Source: Platanthera guangdongensis
Taxonomy: Eukaryota; Streptophyta; Magnoliopsida; Asparagales; Orchidaceae
Assembly (NCBI GenBank): GCA_039583875.1
Contig: CM077162.1
Location: 66,275,259-66,339,258, forward strand
Length of the DNA stretch: 64,000 bases
Direction: 5' to 3'
This document shows, piece after piece, positions 1-11,739 of this stretch; the first letter of the stretch is position 1, and every line of letters begins with the position of its first letter. A program made the translations under genes and the position numbers. The notes beneath the pieces were generated by a model. That model was not told where the DNA came from. It made no database searches and saw only the letters and a program-made list of their open reading frames with translations.

Positions 1-1638
1 CAATGTACCTGATTTGAAGAAGCCCCTGGACAAGATAAGGTCAATAGACAATGTATTTGATAAAATCTTTTAAGTTGTGCTTGCAGTTCTTCCACGCTAA
101 GTGCACACCAATGTCAGGGTGCAGTAGGTCAATATACACGGGTCTGCACGACGTAATCCCTCGTTGAGCAGATCAGTGTGTTGGCCTACGTGTACTCTCT
201 CTATTGGAGTGCACTTACTTTCAAGTACAGGGCCGTGTTTATGCAAGTGAAGACAAGGAGCACGGATGGGTCGAGGAGCAGCTCTTGGGTGGAAAGACGA
301 AAATTCGTCTAAGTGTAAATCGATGAGAATCACCAAGTGATTCTCGCCGATTCGTCGAGAATCAGTGGTTGATTCTCGCCGAACTCGTTCCAGCCTCATC
401 TAAGCGAGCACCTCTGCTTCTAAGTAAGAATCGACGAGAATCACCAAGTGATTCTCGCCGATTCGGCGAGAATCACTAGTGATTCTCGTCGAATCGTCGA
501 GAATCACTGGTTGATTCTCACCGTCTCGACCTGGCCTAAAGCAGTGCGTGCAACCAAGGCAAATTCGACGAGAATCATCTTTGATTCTCGTCGAATCGTC
601 GAGAATCACCTTTGATTCTCGGCGACTCGGCGAGAATCACTTTCGATTCTCACCGATTTTGACTTGGGCATTTTTCTGGAACTTCCTGAACCGGATTCTG
701 CCGCTGTTAAGGTTCTGGACCGGGACTTAGGGATTCTGCTTGTGGGTCCCACAACGGTCATTTTTGAAGGCATCTACAGTATATATATACGGGTATTTTG
801 AACGGAATACCTAGACAGAAAGAAGCCGAGCAAGAGAAAACCCTAAAATCGCGAAATCGCTCCTCCGCCGCCGTCGCCGCTCGCGCTATTTGGACGGCGC
901 TGTTGATCGCATTTCCTCTCGATCTCCGGCGATAGAAGCCTAGCAAAGCTTTGAGTCTCACGTGTCTATCCAGAGATCTCTTGTCTCTCGATTTGTTGAT
1001 CGGGAATAACTTCCCCGTCCGAATCGATCGAGACGACCGATCCTCGTGTGACCGTTGGAAGACCAAGCTAGCTTCGCTACGAAGATTGGATCTCTAAGTT
1101 CAGCAGCCGCTCATCATCATAGCCGCCGATCCCGAAGCAAGCCGCCGCTCGTCTTGCCGCCGCCGGTTCCGAGGAGATCCTTTCCAAGAGAGACCAAGGT
1201 TGTAGATTCTTCGTTGACTTCACGAACACGTCATCGTACGAAGAGGAACACCGTAGTCTCCCAACGAAGTTTGTATCTCGTGTACATTCTATTTTACTTT
1301 TGTTGTAAAGGAATGATTGTTCCGTGTTGTAAGAGTTGAGTGCAACCCGGTTTGTGGGAGTGTTGACTCCTACGTGTTGAAGGGTTCCTTCCGATAGTGC
1401 AAGGATTGGATTTCAATCCTGTTGGAGAAGTGATCGAGTCGTCCCTTGTTGGGAGATAGGTCGAAGGGGGAAAGTGGATGTACCCAAGTCGGGGAACCAC
1501 TATAAATTGCCTGTGTATTCTGTGTGCTGTGCTTTTTATTTTTATTGTGCAGGTACCGTCGTAAATTCCGCAAAAGCGTTGCACGTCACCTATCCCCCCC
1601 CCCATAGGTGAACTTTGTTGACACTAGGTGGACTTTCA
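1..1638 (+). mobile_element. Sirevirus-type Ty1/copia LTR, family F (start clipped by window)
   Basis: This stretch matches, in opposite orientation, the LTR at 59093-60729 along its whole length. By that alignment it begins about 19 bases before the window and ends with ggactttca at 1638. Visible parts in order are a palindrome array (318-661), a TATA-like box (780-788), a TC-rich leader, a conserved AGTGG...CCACT block followed by CTATAAAT (1472-1508), and a hairpin CACCTAT/ATAGGTG with ten C bases in its loop (1587-1610). No primer-binding site follows 1638, so this is a 3' LTR or a solo LTR, not a 5' LTR. Transposon identity is inferred from the paired copy that is linked to an env-like gene. 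Confidence 0.85.
318..661 (+). repeat. Palindrome array in family F LTR (ATTCTCG-N-CGA type)
   Basis: Repeated half-sites GAGAATCA and TGATTCTC, each followed by CGNCGA, alternate in three blocks (about 318-385, 428-523 and 561-661), giving overlapping inverted repeats just upstream of the TATA box. The same array lies in the inverted LTR at about 60083-60402. Position in the U3 part of an LTR suggests a promoter element or a target for small-RNA-directed methylation; both are inference. Confidence 0.8.
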
Positions 1639-1765
1639 AAGAGAGTATGAGCGGGCTTGTCGCTGATTATAACTATGCCTGAGGTTTGTTTACGTTAAAA
1701 TTAATTACTACCCTATAGTTCCAGGTACTATATAATTGAAAACTCAAGAAATTTAATAATTAACC
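1639..1765. other. Unassigned junction sequence
   Basis: AT-rich sequence between the end of the family F LTR and the decayed gypsy gag. It may be gypsy pol sequence degraded beyond recognition, since the gag frame runs up to it, but no protease motif could be read. Confidence 0.4.
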
Positions 1766-2896
1766 TTAAGTACATGTGATAACCTCCTCGGGGTTCCTCT
1801 GCTCTGTGTGGTCCAAGGCGTATATCTGCTCCTGCTCGCATCTCCTACCGTTATATCCTCGGCCTCGGCCTCGGCCTCGGCCTCGGCCTCGGCCTCGGCC
1901 CTGCTGTACTGGGGCCACTGGAGGTGGAGGAGGAGGAGGATGGAATTGATGCGGGCACTCCGACCTAATGTGCCCGGGCTGGCGGCATCCGTAACAAACT
2001 ACCTGTCGGTGGCCACGGTAATCCTATCTCCTCGGATCATGCATCTGTAGAGGTGGGGGAGCCAATGCTGGAGGACGCCCCTGCTCTTGCCTGAAGTTGG
2101 GACGACGACGTCCCCCACCCTTCTTGTATCCGATAGTCCTACCTCTCTGAGAGCCCCTGCTGCTCTCTCCTGATGTCGACCCATCAAACGGTCTCTTCAC
2201 TCTGCCTTGCACCATCAGCTGGTCAGCCTCCAGCTTCTTTGCCACCTCGATGATCTGTCTAGATGTTCCATGAGAAATGAACAGCAAGGCCTGCCTCAAA
2301 TCGTCCCTGAGGCCCCGGTAGAACCTCTTGGCATACCTCCTATCATCGGTATCCTGAATCCCTGCGAACCTGGCCAAATGAGAGAACTCTCTCTGATACT
2401 CGATCACCGATCTAGTCCCCTGCCTGAGGTTCAAAAACCTCTCCTCCAAGGCATCTCTGTGCGTAGTAGAGACGAAGTGATCCAGAAATACCTCGCCAAA
2501 CTCCTCCCATGATATCTTTGACAGCTCCCAGTCCGCATATGTAGACTCCCGCACTAATTTCCACCATCTCTTCACATGAGCCTCTAGTGCAGAGGTGGCT
2601 AGAGGTACTGCCTTGCCGACCGGGCAGCTGATGCCTCCTAAAATCTCGTGTATGGCCTCCATCCATTCCTCCGTCTTTACCGCATCCTCTGTCCCAAGGT
2701 ACGTCGGTGGGGACAGGCTCTTGAAGGCACTCAGCCAGCTCGACCCCGGATTTGGGTGTGGAGACGGGACTTGCTGGGATTTGAAGGCATCCAGAATCGC
2801 CGTCAAAGTCTGCCCCATCTCCGTATGTAGGAATGGAGTGGCAGTTGGAGGGGGAGGAGCCACATTTTGCGGCGCGGCGACCTGTGGAGGTTGCAT
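1766..2896 (-). pseudogene. gag: Ty3/gypsy gag, one in-frame stop, 3' truncated
   Basis: The frame starts best at the methionine at 2896 (MQPPQVAAPQ...), because codons before it are leader sequence. The central part (motif around WWKLVRE, then SWEEFGEVFLDHF and IEYQREFSHLARF) is the retrotransposon gag domain of chromovirus-like Ty3/gypsy elements. It is followed by a basic region. A TAG stop at 2024-2026 interrupts the frame, but the same frame continues into a CCHC knuckle (C-x2-C-x4-H-x4-C, 1955-1996), a proline run and an Arg-Gly repeat before a second stop at 1766. Gag packages the element RNA. The LTR at 3082-7781 lies upstream on the same strand, as expected. The copy cannot make full-length Gag without readthrough, and pol is missing from the window. 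Confidence 0.85.
1857..1900. repeat. (CCTCGG)n microsatellite inside gypsy gag
   Basis: About seven copies of a 6-bp unit. On the minus strand it reads as alternating Gly-Arg codons after the zinc knuckle of the gypsy gag, so it is a coding repeat resembling an RNA-binding RG tail. Confidence 0.9.
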
Positions 2897-3068
2897 AAAG
2901 GTAAGGTTAAAACAGAACTGGCCTAACTCATTGTACTTTGTGGACCATTTTATGTGACTTTTGCACATAGGCACACCACTGCTTCCGCTGCATAGTTTGT
3001 CCGCAAACTAATGCTCAGGCGGGGGTGGTCCCGTGTTGTGGACTTCGTTCTCATATGATCATTGTTCA

Positions 3069-3081
3069 AGTGATACTAGTT
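3069..3081 (-). other. Degenerate primer-binding site of gypsy element
   Basis: Directly next to the LTR end at 3082 the minus strand reads aactAGTATCAC, resembling the usual tRNA-Met site TGGTATCA. It supports 3082-7781 as the 5' LTR of the element carrying the gag at 1766-2896. Confidence 0.55.
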
Positions 3082-6000
3082 TGTAAGACCCCTTCCTCCC
3101 CCTTATCAAAGAGGGCTACCGGGTCTTATGCCCAGAACCGCCATCTTACGGTGGCACTAACGCACGGGTTAGTCGACACCGCAACACGCCGATCCTGCCG
3201 GCTAATACGATCATCTAAGCTGTAGGCCAACATGAGAAGAAGAAGTAAAACAGAATATAAATCCACTAGTCCACAAGTCACATAGTACAAATCATATATA
3301 TGAAATAAAAAGTACATCAGCATAGTCCACAAAAGAGTACAAAATGAAAGAGTAATAAGGGCTTATGCCCAGTACATCAAATCAACTCTCTCTCTAATAC
3401 AAGCGGAAGCTATACTAGTACATCAGAATTCGTCCCACCTGAGGATGCACAGTAGTGGTAGTAGCCTGTTGTAGCGTTATCTGCTCCTCACGTCCTGTCA
3501 CCTCGTCGTGCTGGTGCTCCATCTCCACGGGCTCCTAAAAATAGTATGGTCACCGACTATTAGTCAAAAAGACTAAGTCGTTTCTTCCACACCTCGCCCC
3601 GCAGCTCCTAGGCACCGAGCGGGAGGACGAAGCGGAGGACAACAAGGGGTAGCAAAAGTGGAAGCAGGTGACAGAAACTAACTAGCAGTTGTAATAAGTA
3701 TTATTGTTCTACTCTAATAGTTCTAAATATGGTACAAGTAAGTAAGAGCAGTACAGTAAAGGAAGTAAAGAACAGCAGTAAGGGCAAGTAAATAAACTAT
3801 TCTACCACTATACCACCATCACAAAAGTACCCTAACTTATATAAATGCCCATACAAATATATAAGTTAGGATTTCCAGGAAATTTAACTTATCATATAAA
3901 AGAGCCCATACTAATTTATATGATAAGGATCTATGAAGCGTATGACCTAATATGAATAAATGTTATGATGCAAGTTTTATGCACAGGCAAGTGCAACTCA
4001 CGCACAACGACTCTGTGATCACAGACCTTTAGTTCACACTTTTTGAGAGCTAGCATCACTCTCGGGTACCACCGCTGTGGCTACGGCAGCAGCGGAGCGG
4101 GCGTCTCCGCTTCTAGGCTGGTATGCACACTACCAAGCCATAGACCCCTCTCATACGCCTCTGTACACGTCCAAGGTGCACTCTAGAGTCTCGCATACGT
4201 ACTTTGCTGACAACCCGTCAGTCTTGTTGGGTCGGTTGTGCGTTATCGGGGGTCGTCCTCCAGACCGCAGTGTAAAACAACCCACTGGCCCCTCTAACCC
4301 TCACAACCGCCTGGTGCACCGTACTGCCATCGGTGTGACGAACGGCCAGTACTGCATGCCCTGCCACTATATTTATGCACATGCAAGTATTTCATTCCGA
4401 GCCTTCTGCTCGCAGGACCAAACCTGTCCTGAAACCCTCAAACCCAACCCGGGTGAGAACTCACAATGGTGCCTTTATTCCAATCCCCTCAAACCCTACA
4501 CGGGTGAGCATATATCATGAATCTCTCCAACCCAACGCGGGTGAGAAGGTACAACAAATGTTTTAACCTATTAGACTACTCTCGTCTACGGATTATTATA
4601 CTTGGTGATTTAATGTTAATCCCAGGACTGCCTAGGGTATACCTGGTGAAGGGCTCTCGGGGGCACTAGGAACTACGATGAGATTACGCCCAAAGTTCCC
4701 TTTTGCAAGGATATTTACTTTAGTTCATGACTACCCATGTTTCACCCCAGCTCTCTTTGTTGCACTGGAACAATCCTAATGACTTAAGACATTACCGGGA
4801 AACTGACGATCTTCCGTCGACCTCGACTCCAGTTGCTACCTAAAGACTTGCACTTTTACTCCCGTCACTAAGACAATACTACCATCAGGGATTATTCATA
4901 TTTCACTCTCTTATTCTTCCGATAATCAATCCTCTGTTAATCCCCGAAAGCAAGACCTATTTATGTTATATGCAGACCATGTCCTATTATTAACCCAAAA
5001 ATGGAATCTTCCAATCCTTAGGGTCTCTTGCCCCTAACTATTTATCCTAGGGTGGTATGGGCGAATGGAACTATGCTATGGATTCTCATAATTTTCCTTG
5101 GTCAATTAATCCCTCAGTTAAATCTTTTAATTTATTTCCTAGATCACTTTACACATGAAGTAGTATAATTTTAAATCCACTGACCTAGGTAATTTTTTCT
5201 GAGTTGTATATTGATAAAATAGTTCTGTCTACAGAGTTTCATAATTTTCCTTTGAATATTTATACCAATTCCTTATTTAATACCAAATCTACATAATTTC
5301 CATTTTCCAAATGAAGTACAAAAAATATGTAATCCAAAATTCCAGGAAAATTACAGAACATATAAAACATTAATTTATGACTATTGACAGAGTTTCATCA
5401 ACTTATATAATGTAATGGCCTAACAATTACCATTCTTACATATTTACCAAAATGCCATTATATTAATTTAAATATTATCAATACACCCATAAATTCTGAA
5501 ATACTTATGCAAGACTAATAATACAATTATACAACAATAGCAATATTTCCAAATTTATCTGAAGTGTATTTCCATCAATTCAAGAATAAATGCAAAAAGG
5601 GTAAAATGGGCATTTCAAGGTATTTTACTTCAAAAGTTCTTCAAACAGAAAGATCAAATTTTCCTAGGTCACATATAACCCTATTTTTAACTTGACAAAG
5701 TTTGACGACTTTTAATTGAGGAAAACCTATTTTTCCAATTTATTTCCAAAAGGGGCTATATTTTTTTTAAAATTCCAATTAATGGGATTTTTGGTTCCAA
5801 AAATCCCATAATTAATCAGAGGGGTGAACTTTACCTTAATGAACCACAGGAATAAAATCCATGATTTTTGAGCGCCTCAATTAGGCTGAATGCACCATAT
5901 TTAAATTATTGCTATTGGCACACCAAGGCAATATATGAACCAACACATGCAAGTGGATTTTCTAACATGTAGTGATCCAAATGTGCTGAAATATTTATCA

Positions 6001-7781
6001 TGCACCAACGATGTCCTTAAGGACCTACCACCAAAATTTGGGGCCATGAGGAGTCATATAACTCCAAATATTTCATTTATTTAGTTTTTGATATTATGAC
6101 CAAAACTATAGAAAACGTTGCTTCAACAATTCCCCATTTTTGGCAGGGGCTAGGTATGACCTAATCATGCATGTACCCAAAATTTGGGGCCATGGTGATT
6201 GCTGGTTTGACTTGGGCATCCAAATGAATTTCTGCCCTTGTCTAGGACCAGTCCTAGGAGAAATGCCCTACAGGATTTTATACTACACCAAATCATAACT
6301 TTAAGCTGACAAAATAAAGGTAAGACAGTCAGCTACATTTTTCATTTAGAGACCAGTTTCTGTAAATGCATGTAAGAGGCCTAGAAATGACATGCAATGT
6401 CACTGAATAAGGGTGACATTAATTTGATTTTATTTCATTTCATATATAACAAATAATTTGATTTTTAATTAAGCCGCACGGATCTTAATGCGTAAATGGA
6501 CGGGATCCGGTTATCTCCTACCTCCAGCCAACGGCTGAGATCGAGCCGACCTGGAGCGACTTTGCTGGCCTTTTCCGGCCAATTGAGGCGGCGCCACCCC
6601 CGACCAATGGTGCCATCACCTTCACGGTGGTGGTGGATATCGTTTCCCGGTGATGGGGCGGCGGGAGACGGCGGCGACGGCGATCCCGAGCGGTTTCTAA
6701 AGCTTGGAAAAATCACATTTTTCTCCCATGGCATCGGGCTCAGTTGAGCCCGATATCTCACCTAATCGATCTAGGATCCTAGTACGGGTAGAGGTGAGGT
6801 GAAACGGACCTGGATTGGGGCTTGGCGGCGGTTCAGGTGGCGGTTTGGCATGGTGGTGGTGCGCCGGCGAGCTCCTCCCAGATTTCTTGATTCTCCACCA
6901 TTTTCCATGTTCCAGCACCCGATTTCAACTCCTTCTCACTCTCTGAAGCTGATGGAGGGGTTATTTGGGGCTGAGGTGGTGTATATGGGGAGATAAGACC
7001 TATGTGAGCTCGGTTTGAGCTTTGTTTGCTCCGCCCATGCATGCCAGGTGGCTCTCAGCCCCTAATTTCTTCTGGAATGATGTGAGGAGGTCGGCCAGCA
7101 GGTCTTGGGCAGAGAATTTCAGCTGAAGGGGTGGCCATGTGGCCACCCTTCCTCTTCATCCCCATTTCTCTCTCCTCTTCCTCTTAAAATCCCATTTCTA
7201 CCCCTTTGCATGCATTCTCTTTCCTGATTTGGAGGGGTAGGGCTGGTCTTGTTCACTTGGGCTGGCCATGGGCCAAATTTGGTGGGCTTGGTCCAAGGAG
7301 AGTGAGCTTAGTCTTCATTTTCTTCTTTAGGTCAATTGTGTTGACTATGTTGACTTTGAGTTGACGTGATCAACCATGGTGTGTGGGCTGATCCCATTTG
7401 ATGGTCATGAGCTTAGTGACATCACCCAACTTGGTTTGGGTAAAGGGGGTGCCCTACTTAGGCTAATTTGGGCTTATGCGTGTGGGTTTGACCAAATTAG
7501 GCCCAAGGTTGACTTTGGTCAACTGGGGTCAAAGTGTTGACCTAGTGACATGCCCTAGGGTCCACTTAGATTGTTTTTAGGGTTAGGGCAATGTGGTGGG
7601 GTCATGGTGTGGCTAGGGTCCTTATTTAGGCTAGTTTGACCTAGTTTGACTTGGTCCTATAGTGGGCCCCACATGGCTACAACCCACTACCTAGGGTCAG
7701 ACCTAGCTAATTTCCTTAAAACCCACCCCATGCCTAACCCAATCTAAGTTGAGGGGTCCAAAAGTAACATGAGATGTTACA
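3082..7781 (-). mobile_element. Ty3/gypsy 5' LTR, 4.7 kb
   Basis: On the minus strand it starts TGTAACATCTC and ends GGTCTTACA, the TG...CA ends of an LTR. A second copy of nearly the same length (14262-18958, 4697 bp against 4700 bp) has matching ends and the same internal landmarks: twin hairpins near the 3' end (3831-3927), a three-copy imperfect repeat with the core CCCAACNCGGGTGAG (about 4410-4560), a long AT-rich middle, and a GC-rich stretch (about 6480-7000). Open frames inside it are not conserved between copies and are not called as genes. A gag remnant lies downstream on the same strand. Clade is uncertain; the gag looks chromovirus-like. Confidence 0.8.
3831..3927. repeat. Twin hairpins in gypsy LTR, copy 1
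   Basis: First hairpin: 12-bp perfect stem, 3831-3842 with 3859-3870. Second: 10-bp perfect stem, 3888-3897 with 3918-3927. Both loops contain gcccatac. The same pair is present in the other LTR copy at 15028-15123, with a compensating base-pair insertion in the first stem. Confidence 0.85.
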
Positions 7782-8498
7782 TGGAGCAGTGATGACCCAT
7801 TGTATATTTTGGATGTGAAGGTTGACAAGTCGGACAAGAGATAGGGGCAGAAGTGGAGGTGCTTCAATCATGGTTACCGCCGGCAGCCACAATGTATCTT
7901 TATGAAGAAAATGAGCAGTGTGACAGTTTTCACTCCCAGCTCGTTGCAAAATTCACTAGCTTGTAGATGATGCAGAGGAACGTGCCGAGGTGGTCATGCT
8001 CACCGCCTTTTTGGCTATTGTGAGGAGTTCCGTTCTCACGGTTAACTAACGCTCACCACCAGACAGAAGAAGGGTCGCAGCTCGAATAGGCTCAACCTTC
8101 CTCCGAGACCGCAGGGTGGTCGGAAACCTCTTTCAAGTGGAATCCAAAACACAGATCCTCCGTGAGATATGCATTCGAGAAGATGTTCTTAGTATTCAAC
8201 AAATTAAAATTTTTTTTATGTTTGCACATAGTCAAAAGTGAGTTGCACTTAATATTGCTCTTTATTTTTCGTAAATCTGAATTACGGATGGGCCTTCATC
8301 GGTTCATCCACCGCATGCTTGCCTTTGACAATTAATGGAATGAGGGAGGGGTAATTCCAAAAAGCCGAATTACGCATTCATCTACTTGGTACTCCAGTCT
8401 CCATTTGAAAAGGAACTTCATGCATGCCCATCGCACCAGAGCTTTAAAGCGACAAAATGTAAAATAATGCGAACAAATAATTTATGTATACAATCTTA

Positions 8499-8631
8499 GG
8501 TTCCATTTGGGAGGACTTATTTTAACCGGTCAATTGGTTACGACCGCATGAATCAACCTTTAATTAAGGTCTCGTTCATGCGGTCGCAACCGCTTGACCA
8601 GTGTAATTAATAAGTCCCTTCAAACGGAGCC
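8499..8631. mobile_element. Tourist-like MITE with TTA target duplication
   Basis: A 133-bp element with long imperfect terminal inverted repeats of about 57 bp. The ends are ggttccatttgg on the left and the complement of ggctccgtttga on the right, and the arms meet around gaccgcatgaa. It is flanked by TTA on both sides (8496-8498 and 8632-8634). A 3-bp TTA duplication and GG-starting ends fit the PIF/Harbinger (Tourist) class of non-autonomous DNA transposons. It has no coding capacity. Confidence 0.8.
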
Positions 8632-9311
8632 TTAATTTCACAAGCTAAAATAAAATATAAAATGTGATTAATAACCTAAACAAATAGATCTTTCAAAAAA
8701 TTTGTTCCGGTGCCAGGTTCCTCCCAAATGGAGCGACGGGTCCAAAGTAGTGTCTGTTTTGCACAACAGCGGTAGTCAAGAATGAGATGATTGTGAACAG
8801 TCGTTCGTGAACGCCCGACCTCACATAAAGAATTTCATCGCTTTCTATGTTCAAAATTAGTATTTTTCTTGTTGAAATTTTTGTTCAAACTTATTGAGCA
8901 AAAATGCCATGATTTGCTCAGTTAGTTAAGTACCATGTGTTACTGATGAATCATAATTTAATCTTGAATTCAACGTCATGCCATGATTTGCAAAATGTCA
9001 GCTCCCAATTAATATTAGAAGTGGAGAAATGACAAGTGCGTTAAGACTGTTTGTCAACATTCAAGAGAGGGAGTACTGGAGTAGGTTTCTTTCAAATAAT
9101 GAATTGATTATTAATAATATATTTTTTATAAAGTTTTTGTATAGATGAATCATACAGATGTGTGGAGAGGGGTAAAGTTGGAAAAGTGGTGCCCTAATAA
9201 TATAATACAATAATAGCTATGGACAGTACACTAAGAGGGGGTATAATTTGATAAGTTTGAATAGGTCTAATTTAGTTTGTGAAGGAGACCTACACATTCT
9301 TGTTAGGTGTT

Positions 9312-9339
9312 GGGGGGGGGGGGGGGGGGGGGGGGGGGG
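9312..9339 (+). repeat. 28-base poly-G tract
   Basis: An uninterrupted run of 28 G bases. It could form a G-quadruplex. Length is easily misread by sequencing and assembly, so the exact count is uncertain. Confidence 0.9.
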
Positions 9340-10215
9340 TTGCATTGAATGAGAGAATTAATATCATACTTATGATTTTTGTTATTTATTTTAATTCCAC
9401 TTGATATTAGGGGAAGCAATGAGAGGTTTCTATAAGGATAAATGGATAATGAAGATTATTCAAAAGTAGTGTCAATGTTGTACTGTAAATGTGAATGCCA
9501 AGTGTTGCAGATCGCTCAAGAGATAGACCAGACTAAATTGAATCAACTTAGTCCGAGAGTGGTTGAGCATGCAAACAGTCACGAAAATAGAAAGTTGACA
9601 ATGCAATTTTTTAACGTGAAAACCAAGTGGTCGGATCTGTGCCGACCAAACTTTCACTATTTTACGGGTTGATGTACAAAACCCTAATTAGAATCGAGGA
9701 CGGCAAGCAACCGCTTATTACATTTATTGGAGAAAGAGCGAACGCAGAGCTCGGAGGGTGACAAAACACCGTTCATAGGCTCAGTATTTCTTCTTATGTT
9801 CTGTGGAGCGCGGCGCTCATTGTATTCTGGTGTATTCTGCTGGTGCTTGGGAGCGGGAGCGGTGTGCTTTGCACATCCAGGTATCAGCGTCTTAAATATT
9901 TGTGCGATGTGCTCTGAGCACCTTATCCTCTGCGGCTTGTCACATGTTGCATTTAGAAGAATCTGTAGTGGTTAACTTGTTGTTGACTGATAGGCCCGCT
10001 GCTGAGTTGAAGGGGGAGAGAATACTGCAGCCTTGCTTATGTTCACGGTGTAGGGCAAACGAACTTGAGAGCACTAACGGGCTTGGTCTGCTAACACGAA
10101 GGAGGTTAGTGGTTTGCTCGGTCGCCATGCAGACAGCCGAAAGGTAGAGGGAAATTATAGGAGTTCCTTTGACCTTCAAAGTGCTTGATGAATCTCGCGG
10201 GCGACTTCAGCGGTG

Positions 10216-10330
10216 AAGATATACTTTGGCAGTCAAGAAATACTTTGGCGGCAAGACGGACTTCGACAGTCAAGGCATACTTTGGTGGTCAAGACGGAAT
10301 TCGACAGCCAAGACGGACTTCGAAGTTGGT
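10216..10330. repeat. Short imperfect tandem repeat
   Basis: About three to four imperfect copies of a phrase built from tactttggcggtcaaga and cggacttcgaca. It lies just before the 27-bp minisatellite and may belong to the same unidentified element. Confidence 0.6.
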
Positions 10331-10429
10331 CTTGAAAACTGCTAGCATTTGAAGCGTGATCTCAGAGGTTGGCTGGAGAGTCGACATACCAAACATGGGC
10401 TTGGAGCAGAGCACAAGGTAGCGACACGC

Positions 10430-11420
10430 GCGGGAACGCACAAGGAGGAGGCATGTGCAAGGGCGCAAACAGAAGAAGCGCGCACAAGGAGGAGGCGCAC
10501 AGAAGAGGCGCGCGAAAGTGCGCACATGGAGCAGGCACGTGCAAGAGCGTGCAAGGAAGAGGCGCGCAAAAGTGCGCACAAGAAAAAGGCACTTGCAAGA
10601 GGAAGAGGCATGCGCGAGAGCGCGCAAGGAAGAGGCAGGCGCAAGAGAGCGCAAGAAAGAGGCGCGCGCCAGAGCGCACAAGGAAGAAGCGGGCCCAAGT
10701 GCGTGCAAGGAAGAGGCGGGTGCAAGAGCGTGCAAGGAAGAGGCGGATGCAAGAGCACACAAGGAAGAGGCGGACACAATAGATCGCAAAGAAGTGACGG
10801 GTGCAAGAGCGCACAAGGAAGAGGCGGACACAATAATGCCCAAAGAAAAGGCGGGCGCAAGAGTGCGCAAGGAAGAGGCGGGCGAAATAGTGCGCAAGGA
10901 AGAGGCTGGCACATGAGCGCGCAAGGAAGAGGCGTGCGCAAGAGAGCGCAAAAAAGAGGCAGGCACAAGAGCGCGCAAGGAAGAGGCGGGCATAAGAGGG
11001 CTCAAAGAAAAGACGAGCGCAAGAGCGCGCAAGGAAGAGGCGCGCGCAAGAGCACGCAAGGAAGAGGCGTGCGCAAGAGCACACAAGGAAGAGGCACGCG
11101 CAAGAACGCACAAGGAATAGGCGCGCGCTAGAGCGCGTAAGGAAGAGGCGCATGCAAGAAAGGGGCACACACAAGTAAGAGGCTCGCGCAAGAGCGAATG
11201 AGGGAGAGGCATGCTTAAGGAAGAGGTGCTCGCAAAAGAACTCAAGGAAGAGGCACGCATAAGGGCACGCAAGGAAGAGGCGTGCGTAAGAGCGCGTCTG
11301 AAAGAGGCGAGCACAAGAGCGAGCTAAGAGGATGCGTGCACAAGAGCGTGCAAGGAAGAGGCATGCGCAATAGCGCACCTGGAAGAGGCGCTCTCGGAAG
11401 AGGCGTTCGCAAGAGCGCAC
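10430..11420. repeat. 27-bp minisatellite (core aaggaagaggcg)
   Basis: About 35 imperfect copies of a unit with core aaggaagaggcg followed by a GC-rich half such as ggtgcaagagcgtgc. The period is 27 bp, a multiple of three and nine codons long. Because of this, long frames stay open on both strands (for example 371 codons on the minus strand, 10362-11477, and 260 codons on the plus strand, 10349-11131). These are low-complexity translations of the repeat and are not called as genes. On the minus strand a TATA-like box lies at 11530-11538, about 53 bases before the first methionine of the 371-codon frame, so transcription from there is possible but unproven. Confidence 0.8.
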
Positions 11421-11739
11421 CTGGGGGAAAGGAAGAAAGATAAATTCATAGGAGAAAAGGAAGAGAGAGAAAGCCATAGGAAGATTTTTCGGGGCTAGAA
11501 GAGAGTAGAAATGAAGGAGAATTGAGCTTTATTTATAGATTCCAAGAGGGGTGACTCAGTAATTTCCCCTGATAACTACCAGACGGATGAATAGAAATGT
11601 ACGAAATGGGGCACGCAGATTGCCAAATTAATAAAAACACGACTTTGCCCCAGAAATGGCCCGGGACCAACTAACGTCCCAACCACCTGACTTAGGGGGT
11701 AAGAAGGCCGACGGTCAGGATGCTTCCCCCACTAGGGGT

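Noticed and set aside
1055..1339. 94-codon frame in the first LTR, and the matching region at 59390-59660
   Set aside because: It is LTR leader sequence downstream of the TATA box; the frame is not kept between the two LTR copies.
4077..4566. Open frames of 147 and 63 codons
   Set aside because: They lie inside the gypsy LTR, and in the second LTR copy (about 15280-15760) the frames are not conserved.
9442..9672. 76-codon frame starting MDNEDYSKVV
   Set aside because: Short, no recognisable motif, overlapping frame on the other strand, and no promoter or splice context. Not strong enough to call a gene.
10349..11477. Overlapping frames of 208-371 codons on both strands
   Set aside because: They arise from a 27-bp minisatellite whose period is a multiple of three; sequence is low complexity in every frame.
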